A DNA stretch of 64,000 nt, from assembly GCF_927798115.1 (NCBI RefSeq), contig NZ_CAKMMG010000001.1, positions 558,001-622,000 of the forward strand, read 5' to 3'. Shown piece after piece: positions 40,178 through 49,866 of the stretch. Numbering within the stretch: the first letter of the stretch is position 1; the number at the start of each line of letters is the position of its first letter. The position numbers and the translations under genes were made by a program. The notes beneath the pieces are model-generated. The model had not been told where the DNA came from and searched no databases. It saw only the letters and a list, made by a program, of their open reading frames with translations. This DNA is from Paenibacillus auburnensis (GTDB lineage: Bacteria > Bacillota > Bacilli > Paenibacillales > Paenibacillaceae).

Positions 40178-41215
40178 TTGAGGCAACAGAAACGCCGGGT
40201 AGGATTCCGCGCCATCGCCTACTTGTTTACTTTAGTGGTTATACTCTATGTTACAGTTTTTATGAATACCCCCTACATCGTATATCAGCCCGGCAGTGCC
40301 TCTGAGGTTGCGCCGATGATCAAGGTGCAGAATGCGGATAAGGATGAGAAAGGCACCTTTATGATGACAACGGTGTCGGCCAGCTATGCCAATGTGGCTC
40401 TGCTAATAGCCTCTTTATTTAACTCCTATTCTGAGGTTGTCCTGAAAGAAACCCGGCTTGGAGATAAATCGGAGCAGGAGTATGCGGCTGAGCAGGTGTA
40501 CTATATGAACAGTTCGCAATCCTTTGCTGTACAGGCAGCATATCATGCAGCGAATATTCCTTATGAAGATGTAGTGGATTATTTGTATGTATTCTCTGTT
40601 CCAGACACGGATAATCAAGGGCAATTTCAGCCCGGCGACAAGATTATCAGTGTAGAAGGCAAGCATATTGCGGATCCGGAGAATTTATCAGCACTCTTAT
40701 CCACCAGAAAAATTGGCGATCAAGTGTCGGTCGTTCTGCAACGGGACGGCAAGGAAGTCAAAGAACAGGTAACCCTGGTGGAGGTTAAGGATAAAGATAC
40801 CGCTGCTGTAAAGCCCGGTCTGGGGGTGGTAATCGGGGCAGTGCAGAAAGTTAAGCCTAAGGTTGCAGGCAAAGATGTCAGCTTTGTAGACACCAATGTT
40901 GGAGGACCGTCTGCCGGACTTATGTTTACGATGGAAATTTACAACCAGCTTACTCCTGGCGACCTGTCAAAAGGACACCGTATAGCTGGTACCGGCACTA
41001 TTGATGCGGATGGAAATGTTGGACCGATTGGCGGGGTTAAGCATAAGATTGTAGCTGCAGACCGCGAGAAGGCAGAGGTGTTCTTTGTCCCTGTCAAAAA
41101 TTATGAAGAAGCAAAAGCTAGAGCCGATAAAATAGGCACCGACATGAAGCTGGTACCTGTGTCGACGCTGGACGACGCGCTGGAATATATGAAGAAGCTG
41201 CCGGTTACACCATAA
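40178..41215 (+). CDS. ylbL: PDZ domain Lon-type serine protease (YlbL/SepM family)
   Basis: The start is TTG at 40178, 6 bases after AGAAGGGAA. The 345-residue protein has an N-terminal membrane helix (residues about 9-28), a PDZ domain around residues 135-210 (GQFQPGDKIISVEGKHI), and a C-terminal Lon-type protease domain. The serine lies in GGPSAGLMF near residue 245 and the catalytic lysine in IGGVKHKIVAA near residue 290. It acts at the outer face of the membrane. SepM of streptococci processes a competence pheromone; YlbL may have a quality-control role. Confidence 0.9.
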   Translation: MRQQKRRVGFRAIAYLFTLVVILYVTVFMNTPYIVYQPGSASEVAPMIKVQNADKDEKGTFMMTTVSASYANVALLIASLFNSYSEVVLKETRLGDKSEQEYAAEQVYYMNSSQSFAVQAAYHAANIPYEDVVDYLYVFSVPDTDNQGQFQPGDKIISVEGKHIADPENLSALLSTRKIGDQVSVVLQRDGKEVKEQVTLVEVKDKDTAAVKPGLGVVIGAVQKVKPKVAGKDVSFVDTNVGGPSAGLMFTMEIYNQLTPGDLSKGHRIAGTGTIDADGNVGPIGGVKHKIVAADREKAEVFFVPVKNYEEAKARADKIGTDMKLVPVSTLDDALEYMKKLPVTP

Positions 41216-42443
41216 CCGGCGGCATGAAGTAATCGCTGTAAAGATCGTTGCGCAGCGGACTGCCGAAAGCTCCGGCGTATGCGGCCGCCGCCTGAATATC
41301 ACGTTCCAGACCGAGATGAGAAAAGCCTGCCGGTGAGGTGATGACGGGCCACGAGGCGGTTTGTTTCATGCGTTTGAGCAATTTACGCCCGTTCTCCCGG
41401 AAACCGAGTATCCGGATATAGCCTGGACCCTGCGCTAAAGTGGAAGGGGTCATTTCTTTTTTGCTGTGATTCAGCAGTGTATGCAGCAGCAGGCGCTGAA
41501 GGCGCGTATGCGTGTAGCGCTTGCTTTTTAAGGCTTCCAGAAGCCTGCTGATTGTGAATTGCTCCAGCTGCGGCATTACGCGCTGGAGACGGTTCTCCAG
41601 CCCCTCGTTCATATCCTGGAGCAGCTGCAGCTCTGCTGCGGTCCGGGTTACGAGCACATGGCGCAGCTGGTCTCGGAAGTCTTCCAGACTCACCGGACCT
41701 CTGCCGGCCGCATGCTCTCTTTCCAGGATGGACATGCTATATTCCGGCATGTATGCAGCGGGTGATCCGCCTTCCAGAAGCAGGCGGCGGATCGCCGTGG
41801 CACTGGCAATGGACGACCCGCTCTGCAGCGGGTCGTGAAACCCTGCGCCGGTACGCGGCACGGTCAAGGGCTGCATCGCGCTCCCCAGCCGGCGCAGCGC
41901 GATGAGGTAGTGCAGGCCGAGGCTGTTATTCGGCTGCCGCAGCAGCGCCTCGGCATCAAAGGGACTCCCGTGGCCGCCGGGAGTCCCTTCCCAGGCCGCT
42001 GCCGCCGCTGCGCTGTAGGCGGCAGGGAAGCTCGCTCCGAGCGCCATGCGGCGGCGGATCTCGGCCTGTAGTTCGCTGCTCTCTTCGGCCAGGAAGGCGG
42101 CCAGCGGCAGCAGCTCACCCAAAGCGCCGGCTTCGGAGCCGAAGCACAGGCTTGAAGTGACACCGGTCGCCTCCAGCAGAGAGACGGCTCCGAAGGCGAA
42201 CCATTCCGCCGGCTGCAGGGCATAGCCAACCGGCAGCTCAATGACGAGGTCGGCGCCCATATGCAGCGCCATTTCTGTGCGGGCCCGCTTGCTAACCACG
42301 GCCGGCTCGCCGCGCTGGGTGAACGGGCCGCTCATCACGACAATCGCGCTGTCCGCGCCCGACAATCGTTTGGCCTCGTTAAAATGATGGACATGCCCGT
42401 TATGTAAAGGGTTATATTCGGCTATAATACCAACAGTAGTCAC
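41205..42443 (-). CDS. tmcAL: tRNA(Met) cytidine acetate ligase (YlbM)
   Basis: The start is GTG at 42443, giving TTVGIIAEYNPLHNGHVHH, the HxGH nucleotidyltransferase-type motif of the family. The longer frame to 42641 lacks a site. Of 412 residues, the middle is GC-rich, with alanine-rich helices. The enzyme uses acetate and ATP to make N4-acetylcytidine at the wobble position of elongator tRNA(Met). It converges on ylbL with an 11-base overlap of the stops and is divergent from yceD. Confidence 0.9.
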   Translation of the reverse strand: MTTVGIIAEYNPLHNGHVHHFNEAKRLSGADSAIVVMSGPFTQRGEPAVVSKRARTEMALHMGADLVIELPVGYALQPAEWFAFGAVSLLEATGVTSSLCFGSEAGALGELLPLAAFLAEESSELQAEIRRRMALGASFPAAYSAAAAAAWEGTPGGHGSPFDAEALLRQPNNSLGLHYLIALRRLGSAMQPLTVPRTGAGFHDPLQSGSSIASATAIRRLLLEGGSPAAYMPEYSMSILEREHAAGRGPVSLEDFRDQLRHVLVTRTAAELQLLQDMNEGLENRLQRVMPQLEQFTISRLLEALKSKRYTHTRLQRLLLHTLLNHSKKEMTPSTLAQGPGYIRILGFRENGRKLLKRMKQTASWPVITSPAGFSHLGLERDIQAAAAYAGAFGSPLRNDLYSDYFMPPVMV

Positions 42444-42536
42444 GGTCGTGTCACTCCAAATTCCTAATTGATATATTGATTCATTAGTTATATCATAAGT
42501 TGTCCAGCTTCCTGAAACAATATAAAGGAAAAATGG

Positions 42537-42566
42537 TTGACAAAGATCGGTAATTCTAGGTATAAT
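42537..42566 (+). promoter_or_regulatory. Strong promoter of yceD-rpmF
   Basis: TTGACA (42537-42542) and TATAAT (42561-42566), both perfect, are 18 bases apart. The yceD start is 28 bases after the -10 box. Confidence 0.85.
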
Positions 42567-42593
42567 AATTTTTGTTTGTTTGGAGTGATGATT

Positions 42594-43115
42594 ATGAAGA
42601 TTCACTTTCGCAAAATGGCAAATGCCGACGAGTCTCTGCAATTCCAGGAAACCCTGGATGTCAGTGAACTTGTCAGAGGGCGGAAGGATATAATTGCTGT
42701 TGCACCACTCTCAGTGAACCTTAAAGCGCTGCCCGCGGAAACCGATAGTGTGAACGTGGTGGGAACATTGGAAGGAAATGTGGACATGTTATGTGCACGT
42801 TGCCTCTGTGAGGTGAACAGCAAATTGAACATTCCTTTTGCTGAGACTTTCAAATGGCTTAAGCAGCCGATTCTTCCCGAAGATGAAGATGAAGAACTCA
42901 TCTACATCACGGATGAGACTGTGGATCTTGTTCCGTATGTGGAAGAAAACTTCGTACTGCACTTGCCGGATTCGGTATTGTGCAAGGCAGACTGTCTTGG
43001 TCTTTGTCAGAAATGCGGACAAAATTTGAACGAAGGCACCTGCAGTTGCGACAACACAGTGATCGATCCTCGACTCGCTGCGTTGAAAGGATTCTTTACC
43101 AAGCAAGATGACTAA
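42594..43115 (+). CDS. yceD: YceD/DUF177 family protein, 23S rRNA accumulation
   Basis: The start is the ATG at 42594, after GGAGTGATG. The 173-residue protein has the DUF177 pattern with two cysteine groups: MLCARCLCEV in the middle, then CKADCLGLCQKCGQNLNEGTC near the C-terminus, which probably bind zinc. It is always found directly before rpmF; the pair is involved in 23S rRNA or large-subunit assembly. It stands under the strong promoter at 42537. Confidence 0.9.
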   Translation: MKIHFRKMANADESLQFQETLDVSELVRGRKDIIAVAPLSVNLKALPAETDSVNVVGTLEGNVDMLCARCLCEVNSKLNIPFAETFKWLKQPILPEDEDEELIYITDETVDLVPYVEENFVLHLPDSVLCKADCLGLCQKCGQNLNEGTCSCDNTVIDPRLAALKGFFTKQDD

Positions 43116-43168
43116 GAACAAATCCCGGGTTATAACGGGTCAACAACACATTCAGGAGGTCGAAAACA

Positions 43169-43342
43169 ATGGCAGTACCACAACGTAGAACGTCCAAGAC
43201 ACGCCGTGACAAGCGTCGTACACACTTTAAACTGGTAGTACCAGGTATGGTGAAATGTGAACAATGCGGAGAGCTTAAACTGGCTCACCACGTATGCAAA
43301 GTTTGCGGAACTTACAAAGCTAGAGAGATCATCAAACAATAG
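43169..43342 (+). CDS. rpmF: 50S ribosomal protein L32
   Basis: The 57-residue product begins [18 protein letters not shown], which is characteristic of L32, and holds the zinc-binding [17 protein letters not shown]. It is located on the surface of the large ribosomal subunit. AGGAGG lies 8 bases before the ATG. It is preceded by yceD and followed by a terminator. Its length is below the usual automatic cut-off, so it is easily missed. Confidence 0.96.
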   Translation: MAVPQRRTSKTRRDKRRTHFKLVVPGMVKCEQCGELKLAHHVCKVCGTYKAREIIKQ

Positions 43343-43354
43343 TTTTTAATAAAA

Positions 43355-43390
43355 GGTAGCACTTCATCATCTGGTGGGGTGCTATTTTTT
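43355..43390 (+). terminator. Terminator after rpmF
   Basis: TAGCAC...GTGCTA with G-T pairs in the inner part, followed by six T residues. Confidence 0.8.
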
Positions 43391-43518
43391 ATGAGAATAA
43401 TAGAAAATACATTAGCAATACTGAAAATTATCAGGCAGGGCGTTCATTTGCAAGTTACGCAGGATGTCACTTTTAAGTCAATGCTTTATTTTTACCGTTC
43501 CATGCTTTATACTACATA

Positions 43519-43535
43519 TTAGTACCTGGTTCTAA
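43519..43535. promoter_or_regulatory. FapR operator
   Basis: TTAGTACCTGGTTCTAA closely fits the 17-bp FapR box of Bacillota (an inverted repeat of TTAGTACC type). It overlaps or follows a possible -10 box TATACT (43508-43513), upstream of fapR. FapR bound here blocks the operon; malonyl-CoA releases it. Confidence 0.85.
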
Positions 43536-43643
43536 AATGATTTTATACCTTAATAGCTATGATAATAGCGGCCTTTTCTTTGGCCCGATGCTTTGATCTA
43601 ATATAACGTTTCCGCTTGAGCATGTGCCAGGAGGTGAGCCGCC

Positions 43644-44249
43644 ATAGAGCGGATGTCCAAGAAAGAGCGCCAGCAGCAGCTGCTGCACATTATAGATGGC
43701 AATCCATTTGTGACTGACCGTGAATTGACTCGTCAGCTCAAGGTCAGTATCCAGACCATACGGCTGGACCGGCTGGAGCTCGGTATTCCGGAACTGCGCG
43801 AACGGATGAAGCAAATGGCAGAACACTCCTACGATCAGGTGCGTTCCCTGCCTCCTGACGAAGTGGTTGGTGATATTGTTGATTTGCAGCTGGACCGCAG
43901 CGGCATTTCCATATTCGAAATCCGTGAGGAGCATGTTTTCTCCAGAAACGGGATAGCCCGCGGACACTATGTGTTTGCCCAGGCCAATTCGCTGGCAGTT
44001 GCCGTGATCAATGATGAGATTGCCCTGACGGCTTCCGCCGATATCCGTTTTGTACGTATGGTGCGGTTAGGCGAGAAATGTATTGCCAAAGCGCAGGTGC
44101 GTTCGCTTGCAGGACGGAACGGCAAGGCTGAAGTGGACGTGTTTACATATGTCGGGGAAGAACTGGTGTTTCAGGGCCATTTTGTAGTCTACCGGTCTGC
44201 AATTGAAGAATACAGCGAAGGGGGAAACCGCAGTGCTGATCGCCATTGA
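43644..44249 (+). CDS. fapR: FapR, malonyl-CoA-responsive repressor of lipid synthesis
   Basis: The best-placed start is ATA at 43644: it lies 6 bases after a perfect AGGAGGTGA, whereas the ATG at 43653 is 15 bases away. Using ATA gives MERMSKKERQQQLL and 201 residues; the ATG gives 198. The protein has a DeoR-like helix-turn-helix (residues about 10-55, FVTDRELTRQLKVSIQTIRLD) and a hot-dog fold domain with the malonyl-CoA site (ISIFEIREEHVFSRNGIARG). It overlaps plsX by 17 bases. It should repress its own operon at 43519. Confidence 0.93.
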   Translation: MERMSKKERQQQLLHIIDGNPFVTDRELTRQLKVSIQTIRLDRLELGIPELRERMKQMAEHSYDQVRSLPPDEVVGDIVDLQLDRSGISIFEIREEHVFSRNGIARGHYVFAQANSLAVAVINDEIALTASADIRFVRMVRLGEKCIAKAQVRSLAGRNGKAEVDVFTYVGEELVFQGHFVVYRSAIEEYSEGGNRSADRH

Positions 44250-45222
44250 TGCCATGGGCGGAGATAATGCACCTGAATGCAACGTTGAAGGTGCGCTGTC
44301 CGCGGCCGCGGAATGGAGCGATACACAGCTGGTGCTTGTCGGCGATGAGGCCCGGCTTGAACCGCTGCTTAAGAACAAGCCGTCCAATGTGACGGTGAGA
44401 CATGCGGGGGAAGTGATCGGCTCCGACGAAGAGCCGGTGAAGGCGGTCCGCCGCAAGAAGGATTCATCGATGGTCGTAGCCGGCCGGATGGTGCGGGAAG
44501 GCGAAGCCGATGCGATGATTTCTTCCGGAAATACAGGTGCGCTCATGACTACCGGTCTGCTCGTAGTGGGAAGAATGGCTGGTATCGAACGCCCGGCGCT
44601 TGCCCCGATGATACCAACACTTGATGATGTAGGTGTACTTGCTCTCGATTTAGGAGCGAATATGGATGCGACACCTCAGCATCTGGTACAGTATGCCCTG
44701 ATGGGCAGCATTTACCGTAACAAGGTGCATGGAATCGCCAAACCGCGGGTCGGACTGCTGAATGTCGGTACAGAGCCGGGTAAGGGCAATGAACTGACGA
44801 AAGAAGCGTATCCGCTGCTGGAAGCTCTTGAGGGCATTAACTTTGTCGGGAATGTGGAAGCGCGTGATGTGCTTACAGGCAATTGTGACGTGCTCGTCTG
44901 CGACGGCTTCGCCGGCAACATTCTGCTCAAAACACTGGAAGGCACGGCAGGAGCTATGTTCTCTCTGTTAAAGGAGCAGTTCAGCAAGTCCCTCAAAACT
45001 AAGCTGGGCGCAGCGATTCTGATGCCTGAGCTTAGAAGTCTCAAAGGCAAGATGGATTATAAAGAGCATGGAGGAGCGCCTCTGCTTGGCCTTAGCGGGC
45101 TGGTGGTGAAGGGGCACGGCTCTTCAGATGGCAATGCGGTGAAGAATGCGGTAAGACAGGCGCGGATCGCGCTGCAGGCTGGCTTAGTGACCAGTATATC
45201 TAAGGAAATTAGCGGGAAGTGA
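44233..45222 (+). CDS. plsX: Phosphate acyltransferase PlsX
   Basis: The start is GTG at 44233, giving MLIAIDAMGGDNAPE, the PlsX opening. The 329-residue enzyme converts acyl-ACP to acyl-phosphate, the donor used by PlsY to make lysophosphatidate. The family segments ADAMISSGNTGALM, GLLNVGTEPGKGNEL and VCDGFAGNILLKTLEG are visible. It is the second gene of the FapR-controlled operon and overlaps fapR by 17 bases, so translation should be coupled. Confidence 0.95.
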   Translation: MLIAIDAMGGDNAPECNVEGALSAAAEWSDTQLVLVGDEARLEPLLKNKPSNVTVRHAGEVIGSDEEPVKAVRRKKDSSMVVAGRMVREGEADAMISSGNTGALMTTGLLVVGRMAGIERPALAPMIPTLDDVGVLALDLGANMDATPQHLVQYALMGSIYRNKVHGIAKPRVGLLNVGTEPGKGNELTKEAYPLLEALEGINFVGNVEARDVLTGNCDVLVCDGFAGNILLKTLEGTAGAMFSLLKEQFSKSLKTKLGAAILMPELRSLKGKMDYKEHGGAPLLGLSGLVVKGHGSSDGNAVKNAVRQARIALQAGLVTSISKEISGK

Positions 45223-45230
45223 GTGACGAT

Positions 45231-46220
45231 ATGAATCAATTACGTTCGGTAGGTATCATCGGTACAGGAAAATACGTGCCTGAGAAAATATTAACCAACA
45301 GCGATTTGGAAAAAATAGTTGAAACAAATGATGAGTGGATCGTCAGCCGCACCGGGATTCGTGAACGGCATATTGCCGCTCCGCATGAAGCGACCTCTGA
45401 TCTTGCTTATGAAGCTGCACTGAAAGCACTGGAGTCAGCAGGAATGAAGGCGGAGGAGCTGGAGCTTATTATTGTAGCTACGGTTACACCGGACAGTTCA
45501 TTCCCGTCTACAGCTTGTATCCTTCAGGACAAACTGGGAGCTAAGGGCGCTGCTGCATTTGATTTATCGGCTGCCTGCTCAGGCTTCGTATACAGTCTGG
45601 CAACAGCAACGGGATTTATTAAGACCGGTATGTACAACAATGCACTGATTATCGGTGCAGATACACTGTCACGCATTACGGATTATACCGACCGCAATAC
45701 CTGTGTACTGTTCGGTGACGGCGCCGGTGCGGTCATCATCGGCGAGGTTCCGGAAGGCCGCGGCTTCCAGTCCTTTGATCTGGGTGCCGAAGGCTCCGGC
45801 GGCAGCCTGCTGAAGATGGAAGCGGGCGGATCGCGTCTGCCGGCTTCCCAGCAGACCATTGACGACAAGAAGCACTTCATATACATGAACGGACGTGAAG
45901 TATTCAAGTTCGCCGTACGGGTCATGGGTACAGCTACAGAGCGGGTGCTGACCAAAGCGGGTCTCAGCAAAGAAGATATCGATCTGTTTGTACCGCATCA
46001 AGCGAACATCCGGATTATCCAATCGGCTATGCAGCGTTTAGATCTGCCGGAAGAGAAGTGCGTAATTAACGTAGACAGATACGCGAATACTTCCGCAGCT
46101 TCGATTCCGCTTGCTCTTGTGGAAGCTGCAGAAGCAGGCCGGATGAAGGAAGGCGACACTGTGCTGATGGTTGGCTTCGGCGGCGGTCTTACATGGGGCG
46201 CATCTGTCTTAATCTGGTAA
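45231..46220 (+). CDS. fabH: Beta-ketoacyl-ACP synthase III
   Basis: The start is the ATG at 45231, after GGAAGTGA; GTG at 45219 is less likely. The 329-residue enzyme has the catalytic cysteine in LSAACSGFVYSL near residue 113, the histidine in VPHQANIRI and the asparagine in RYANTSAAS. It condenses a short-chain acyl-CoA with malonyl-ACP, starting the fatty acid chain. In Paenibacillus-like bacteria branched primers are usual. It belongs to the FapR operon. Confidence 0.95.
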   Translation: MNQLRSVGIIGTGKYVPEKILTNSDLEKIVETNDEWIVSRTGIRERHIAAPHEATSDLAYEAALKALESAGMKAEELELIIVATVTPDSSFPSTACILQDKLGAKGAAAFDLSAACSGFVYSLATATGFIKTGMYNNALIIGADTLSRITDYTDRNTCVLFGDGAGAVIIGEVPEGRGFQSFDLGAEGSGGSLLKMEAGGSRLPASQQTIDDKKHFIYMNGREVFKFAVRVMGTATERVLTKAGLSKEDIDLFVPHQANIRIIQSAMQRLDLPEEKCVINVDRYANTSAASIPLALVEAAEAGRMKEGDTVLMVGFGGGLTWGASVLIW

Positions 46221-46311
46221 TCTAAAGCATGTAATAATTGAACGGAACGGTGCATCTGCCGCTTATTCCTAAGCGGTCAGGCGCTCCGGTTACGGGAAGG
46301 AGTTCATACTC

Positions 46312-47235
46312 ATGGGTAAAATCGCATTTGTCTTTCCCGGTCAGGGTGCGCAGGCAGTCGGGATGGGTAAGGATGTATATGAAGCACTGCCGCAAAGCCG
46401 TGCTGTATTTGAGAAAGGCGACGAGGTACTCGGATTTCCGCTGAGCCAGCTTGTATTTGAAGGACCGGACAGCGAGCTTAAGCAGACAGTCAATACACAA
46501 CCTGCACTGGTTACCACCAGTGTTGCCTACCTTGAAGCACTAAGCGGAAAAGGTCTCAGTCCTGATTATGTTGCAGGTCACAGTCTTGGGGAATACAGCG
46601 CTCTTGTGGCAGCGAACGTGCTGTCATATGAAGATGCTGTGAAGCTGGTACGTTTGCGCGGACGTTTCATGGAAGAAGCGGTTCCCGGCGGACAGGGGGC
46701 TATGGCTGCTGTGCTTGGTGCAGAACGTGAGGCACTGGCTGAACTATGCCGCAGCATTTCCGCAGAAGGCAGCACGGTGGAGCTGGCTAATGTCAACTGC
46801 CCTGGGCAGATTGTTGTTTCCGGCTCACAGGCTGGCGTAGACGCTGTTGTCCAGCGTGTTAAGGAAGCCGGCGGCAAGCGGGCCATTCGGCTCGAAGTAA
46901 GCGGTCCGTTCCATTCCTCGATGATGAAGGAAGCTGCTGAACGCCTGGCTGCTGAACTGAAAAGTATAACCTTTAATGCTCCTTCTGTGCCTGTGATTGT
47001 CAATGTCACCGCTTCACCGGTCACTGATCCTGAAGAGATTCGTGAACTATTGGTACGCCAGGTGTTTTCACCGGTACTTTGGCAGGATAGTGTAGAGTGG
47101 CTGATCGCGGCTGGTGTAGATACTTTTGTAGAGATTGGTTCCGGAAGTGTGCTTGCAGGACTGATCCGCAAAATCGACAAGAACGTTAAGGTAATTAACA
47201 TCAATAGTCTGGAAAGTCTTGAGACTGCACTGTAA
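46312..47235 (+). CDS. fabD: Malonyl-CoA:ACP transacylase
   Basis: The 307-residue protein begins KIAFVFPGQGAQAVGMG. The catalytic serine lies in GHSLGEYSALVA and the histidine in SGPFHSSMM. The enzyme loads malonate from CoA onto ACP, making the elongation unit and thereby using the malonyl-CoA that FapR senses. It lies 91 bases after fabH; GGGAAGGAG precedes the ATG. Confidence 0.96.
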   Translation: MGKIAFVFPGQGAQAVGMGKDVYEALPQSRAVFEKGDEVLGFPLSQLVFEGPDSELKQTVNTQPALVTTSVAYLEALSGKGLSPDYVAGHSLGEYSALVAANVLSYEDAVKLVRLRGRFMEEAVPGGQGAMAAVLGAEREALAELCRSISAEGSTVELANVNCPGQIVVSGSQAGVDAVVQRVKEAGGKRAIRLEVSGPFHSSMMKEAAERLAAELKSITFNAPSVPVIVNVTASPVTDPEEIRELLVRQVFSPVLWQDSVEWLIAAGVDTFVEIGSGSVLAGLIRKIDKNVKVININSLESLETAL

Positions 47236-47290
47236 TTACCTGTTCCATGACCTAATCACAGAGCATGATGAATGAAAGGGGAATAAAAGA

Positions 47291-48040
47291 ATGTTCTCAG
47301 CACTAAGAGGCCAGACGGCCCTTGTTACCGGCGGCTCACGCGGCATTGGACGCAGTATCGCGCTGGCACTCGCAGAGCACGGTGTGAAAGTTGCCGTGAA
47401 CTATTCCGGAAGCGAAGCTGCGGCTCAGGAGACGGTATCCAGAATCGCCGAGCTGGGCTCTGAAGGGATTGCCCTGCAGGGTAATGTCGGTAACAGTGAG
47501 CAGGCGGAAAACCTGGTAAAAGAGGTTATTAACACATGGGGCAAGATTGATATTCTTGTTAATAATGCCGGCATTACCCGGGATAATCTGATTATGCGCA
47601 TGAAGGAAGAAGAATTTGATCAAGTCATCGAAACGAATCTCAAAGGCGTATTTAACTGCCTGAAGGCAGCTACACGGCCGATGATGAAGCAGCGTTACGG
47701 GCGGATTATTAACATTTCTTCCGTTGTGGGTGTGACTGGGAATCCGGGTCAGGTAAACTATACCGCCGCCAAAGCGGGTGTTATCGGTATGACGAAGTCT
47801 GCGGCACGCGAGCTGTCTTCACGGGGAATTACTGTGAACTGCATCGCACCGGGGTTCATTGATACAGATATGACCCGGGAGCTGTCCGATGAAGTTCGCA
47901 GCGAGCTGATCAAAGGGATTCCCCTTGCTAAGCTCGGGCGGGCGGAGGACATTGCTAATGCGGCTGTATTTCTTGCTTCGGAAGGGGCAGCCTACATGAC
48001 AGGCCAGACACTTCATGTGGATGGCGGAATGTACATGTAA
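47291..48040 (+). CDS. fabG: 3-oxoacyl-ACP reductase
   Basis: The 249-residue SDR enzyme has the NADPH site [14 protein letters not shown], the NNAGITRDN motif, the catalytic serine in [11 protein letters not shown] and the pair in NYTAAKAG. It reduces 3-oxoacyl-ACP in each round of fatty acid elongation. The position between fabD and acpP fixes the assignment. AAAGGGGAAT precedes the ATG. Confidence 0.95.
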   Translation: MFSALRGQTALVTGGSRGIGRSIALALAEHGVKVAVNYSGSEAAAQETVSRIAELGSEGIALQGNVGNSEQAENLVKEVINTWGKIDILVNNAGITRDNLIMRMKEEEFDQVIETNLKGVFNCLKAATRPMMKQRYGRIINISSVVGVTGNPGQVNYTAAKAGVIGMTKSAARELSSRGITVNCIAPGFIDTDMTRELSDEVRSELIKGIPLAKLGRAEDIANAAVFLASEGAAYMTGQTLHVDGGMYM

Positions 48041-48160
48041 GGTCAAATAAGCTTATAGCATTATATGGGAAGCGGGAAGAGGCGGCCGGAAAGCGTTTTT
48101 TGAGCTCTATGGTATTTTGACTTCATATCTCGTATAATACCAAAAGAGGAGGTGAACCGG

Positions 48161-48394
48161 ATGTCCGATGTATTGGAGCGTGTAAAACGCATTGTCATCG
48201 ACCGCTTAGGTGCCGATGAAGCTGAGGTAACATTAGAAGCGTCTTTCAAAGATGATTTAGGTGCTGATTCTCTTGATGTAGTAGAATTGGTTATGGAATT
48301 GGAAGATGAATTCGATATGGAAATCTCTGATGAAGATGCAGAGAAGATTACGACCGTGGGTGAAGTTGTGAAGTACATACAATCTCATACCTAG
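48161..48394 (+). CDS. acpP: Acyl carrier protein
   Basis: The start is the ATG at 48161, 6 bases after AGGAGGTGA; the GTG at 48152 lies inside the ribosome site. The 77-residue acidic protein carries the phosphopantetheine serine in [13 protein letters not shown]. It shuttles acyl chains between the enzymes encoded around it. A short hairpin follows its stop, which may moderate expression of fabF. Confidence 0.96.
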   Translation: MSDVLERVKRIVIDRLGADEAEVTLEASFKDDLGADSLDVVELVMELEDEFDMEISDEDAEKITTVGEVVKYIQSHT

Positions 48395-48410
48395 AGTCAT
48401 ATGATTGAGG

Positions 48411-48446
48411 GTCCCGTTCCTGTAAGGGCGGGACTTCTCCTCATTT
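48411..48446 (+). terminator. Possible attenuating hairpin after acpP
   Basis: GTCCCG...CGGGAC flanks an inner TTCC...GGG pairing, followed by a mixed T/C tract (TTCTCCTCATTTT). It may be a partial terminator giving more acpP than fabF transcript. Confidence 0.5.
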
Positions 48447-48612
48447 TACACGTCAAACGGCAAGACAAAAGGCTGCTATATGCACCTTTAAACGGAAAAT
48501 AACAGAACCGCAGATTGTTAATCTTGCGGCGACTGCAGTTTATATAGAGTTTTCAGAGAGCAAACAGCTTCGGAATAATGAAGCATACAGCCTACAGATG
48601 GGGTGATTGCGT

Positions 48613-49851
48613 TTGAGTCATAGAGTGGTTGTTACCGGTATGGGCGTAATAACGTCGCTGGGCAAGGATTTGGATACGTTTTGGGATAATCTGATGCACG
48701 GTAAATCCGGTGTTTCATTGGTTGAAGCCTTTGATGTCAGTGAGTACACCACACGAATTGCAGCGTCAGTAACAGATTTTGACCCGGAGGAGCGTTTTGG
48801 CCGTAAGGAAGCCCGCAAGATGGACCGTTTTGTACAGTTTGCGGTAGCTGCCGGTGAAGACGCACTGAAGGACAGCGGACTTAAGATCGGTGAAGATATT
48901 GACCCGGAGCGAATCGGCGTATCGGTCGGTTCCGGTATCGGTGGACTAGGTACTTGGGAAGATAATCATAATCTTCTGCTGGAGAAGGGACCTAAGCGGG
49001 TGAGCCCGTTCTTTATCCCGATGATGATTGCAAATATGGGTTCCGGACAGCTGTCGATTAATCTCGGCGCTAAAGGCCCGAACACAACGACAGTAACGGC
49101 CTGTGCAACAGGAAGCCATTCCATTGGGGAATCCTTCCGGCTGATCCAGCGCGGAGATGCGGATGCAATGATCTGCGGAGGTTCGGAAGCTACGATCCGT
49201 CCGACGGGTATGGCTGGTTTCTGTGCGATGAGAGCCATGTCGACCCGCAATGATGAACCGCAGAAGGCAAGCCGTCCGTTTGATGTTGACCGCGATGGTT
49301 TTGTTATGGGAGAAGGCGCCGGCATTCTGATTCTGGAATCGCTTGAGCATGCTGAGAAACGCGGTGCGAAGATCTATGCCGAAGTTATCGGCTACGGTCT
49401 GAGTGCGGATGCTCATCACATGACTGAGCCTGATCCTGATGGTGCTGCGCGCTGCATGAAGATGGCGATTCGTGATGCCGGCATTGCGCCGGAAGATATT
49501 GATTACATCAATGCGCACGGTACCTCTACGCCGGTAGGTGACAAGTCGGAAACGGCTGCCGTCAAAAAGGCGCTGGGAGATCATGCTTATAAAGTTGCAA
49601 TCAGCTCCACGAAATCGATGACCGGGCATTTGCTGGGTGCAGCCGGTGGTGTGGAAGCAATTATTTGCGGACTTTCCCTGCAAAAGAACATGATTGCGCC
49701 TACGATCAATTTGGACAATCAAGATCCGGAATGCGATCTGGACTATGTTCCGAATGTGCCGCGTGAGGCCGAGCTTAACATTGTCATGTCCAACTCCTTC
49801 GGATTCGGGGGACATAACGCAACCGTTATTCTCAAAAAATATAAACAGTAA
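48613..49851 (+). CDS. fabF: Beta-ketoacyl-ACP synthase II
   Basis: The start is TTG at 48613, 6 bases after GGGGTGA; the TTG at 48607 touches the ribosome site. The 412-residue enzyme begins [16 protein letters not shown]. The catalytic cysteine is in [14 protein letters not shown], the histidines in [11 protein letters not shown] and [12 protein letters not shown]. It catalyses chain elongation with malonyl-ACP. A 218-base gap before it and the hairpin at 48411 leave room for its own promoter. Confidence 0.95.
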   Translation: MSHRVVVTGMGVITSLGKDLDTFWDNLMHGKSGVSLVEAFDVSEYTTRIAASVTDFDPEERFGRKEARKMDRFVQFAVAAGEDALKDSGLKIGEDIDPERIGVSVGSGIGGLGTWEDNHNLLLEKGPKRVSPFFIPMMIANMGSGQLSINLGAKGPNTTTVTACATGSHSIGESFRLIQRGDADAMICGGSEATIRPTGMAGFCAMRAMSTRNDEPQKASRPFDVDRDGFVMGEGAGILILESLEHAEKRGAKIYAEVIGYGLSADAHHMTEPDPDGAARCMKMAIRDAGIAPEDIDYINAHGTSTPVGDKSETAAVKKALGDHAYKVAISSTKSMTGHLLGAAGGVEAIICGLSLQKNMIAPTINLDNQDPECDLDYVPNVPREAELNIVMSNSFGFGGHNATVILKKYKQ

Positions 49852-49866
49852 GGGGAGAACAGTGCA

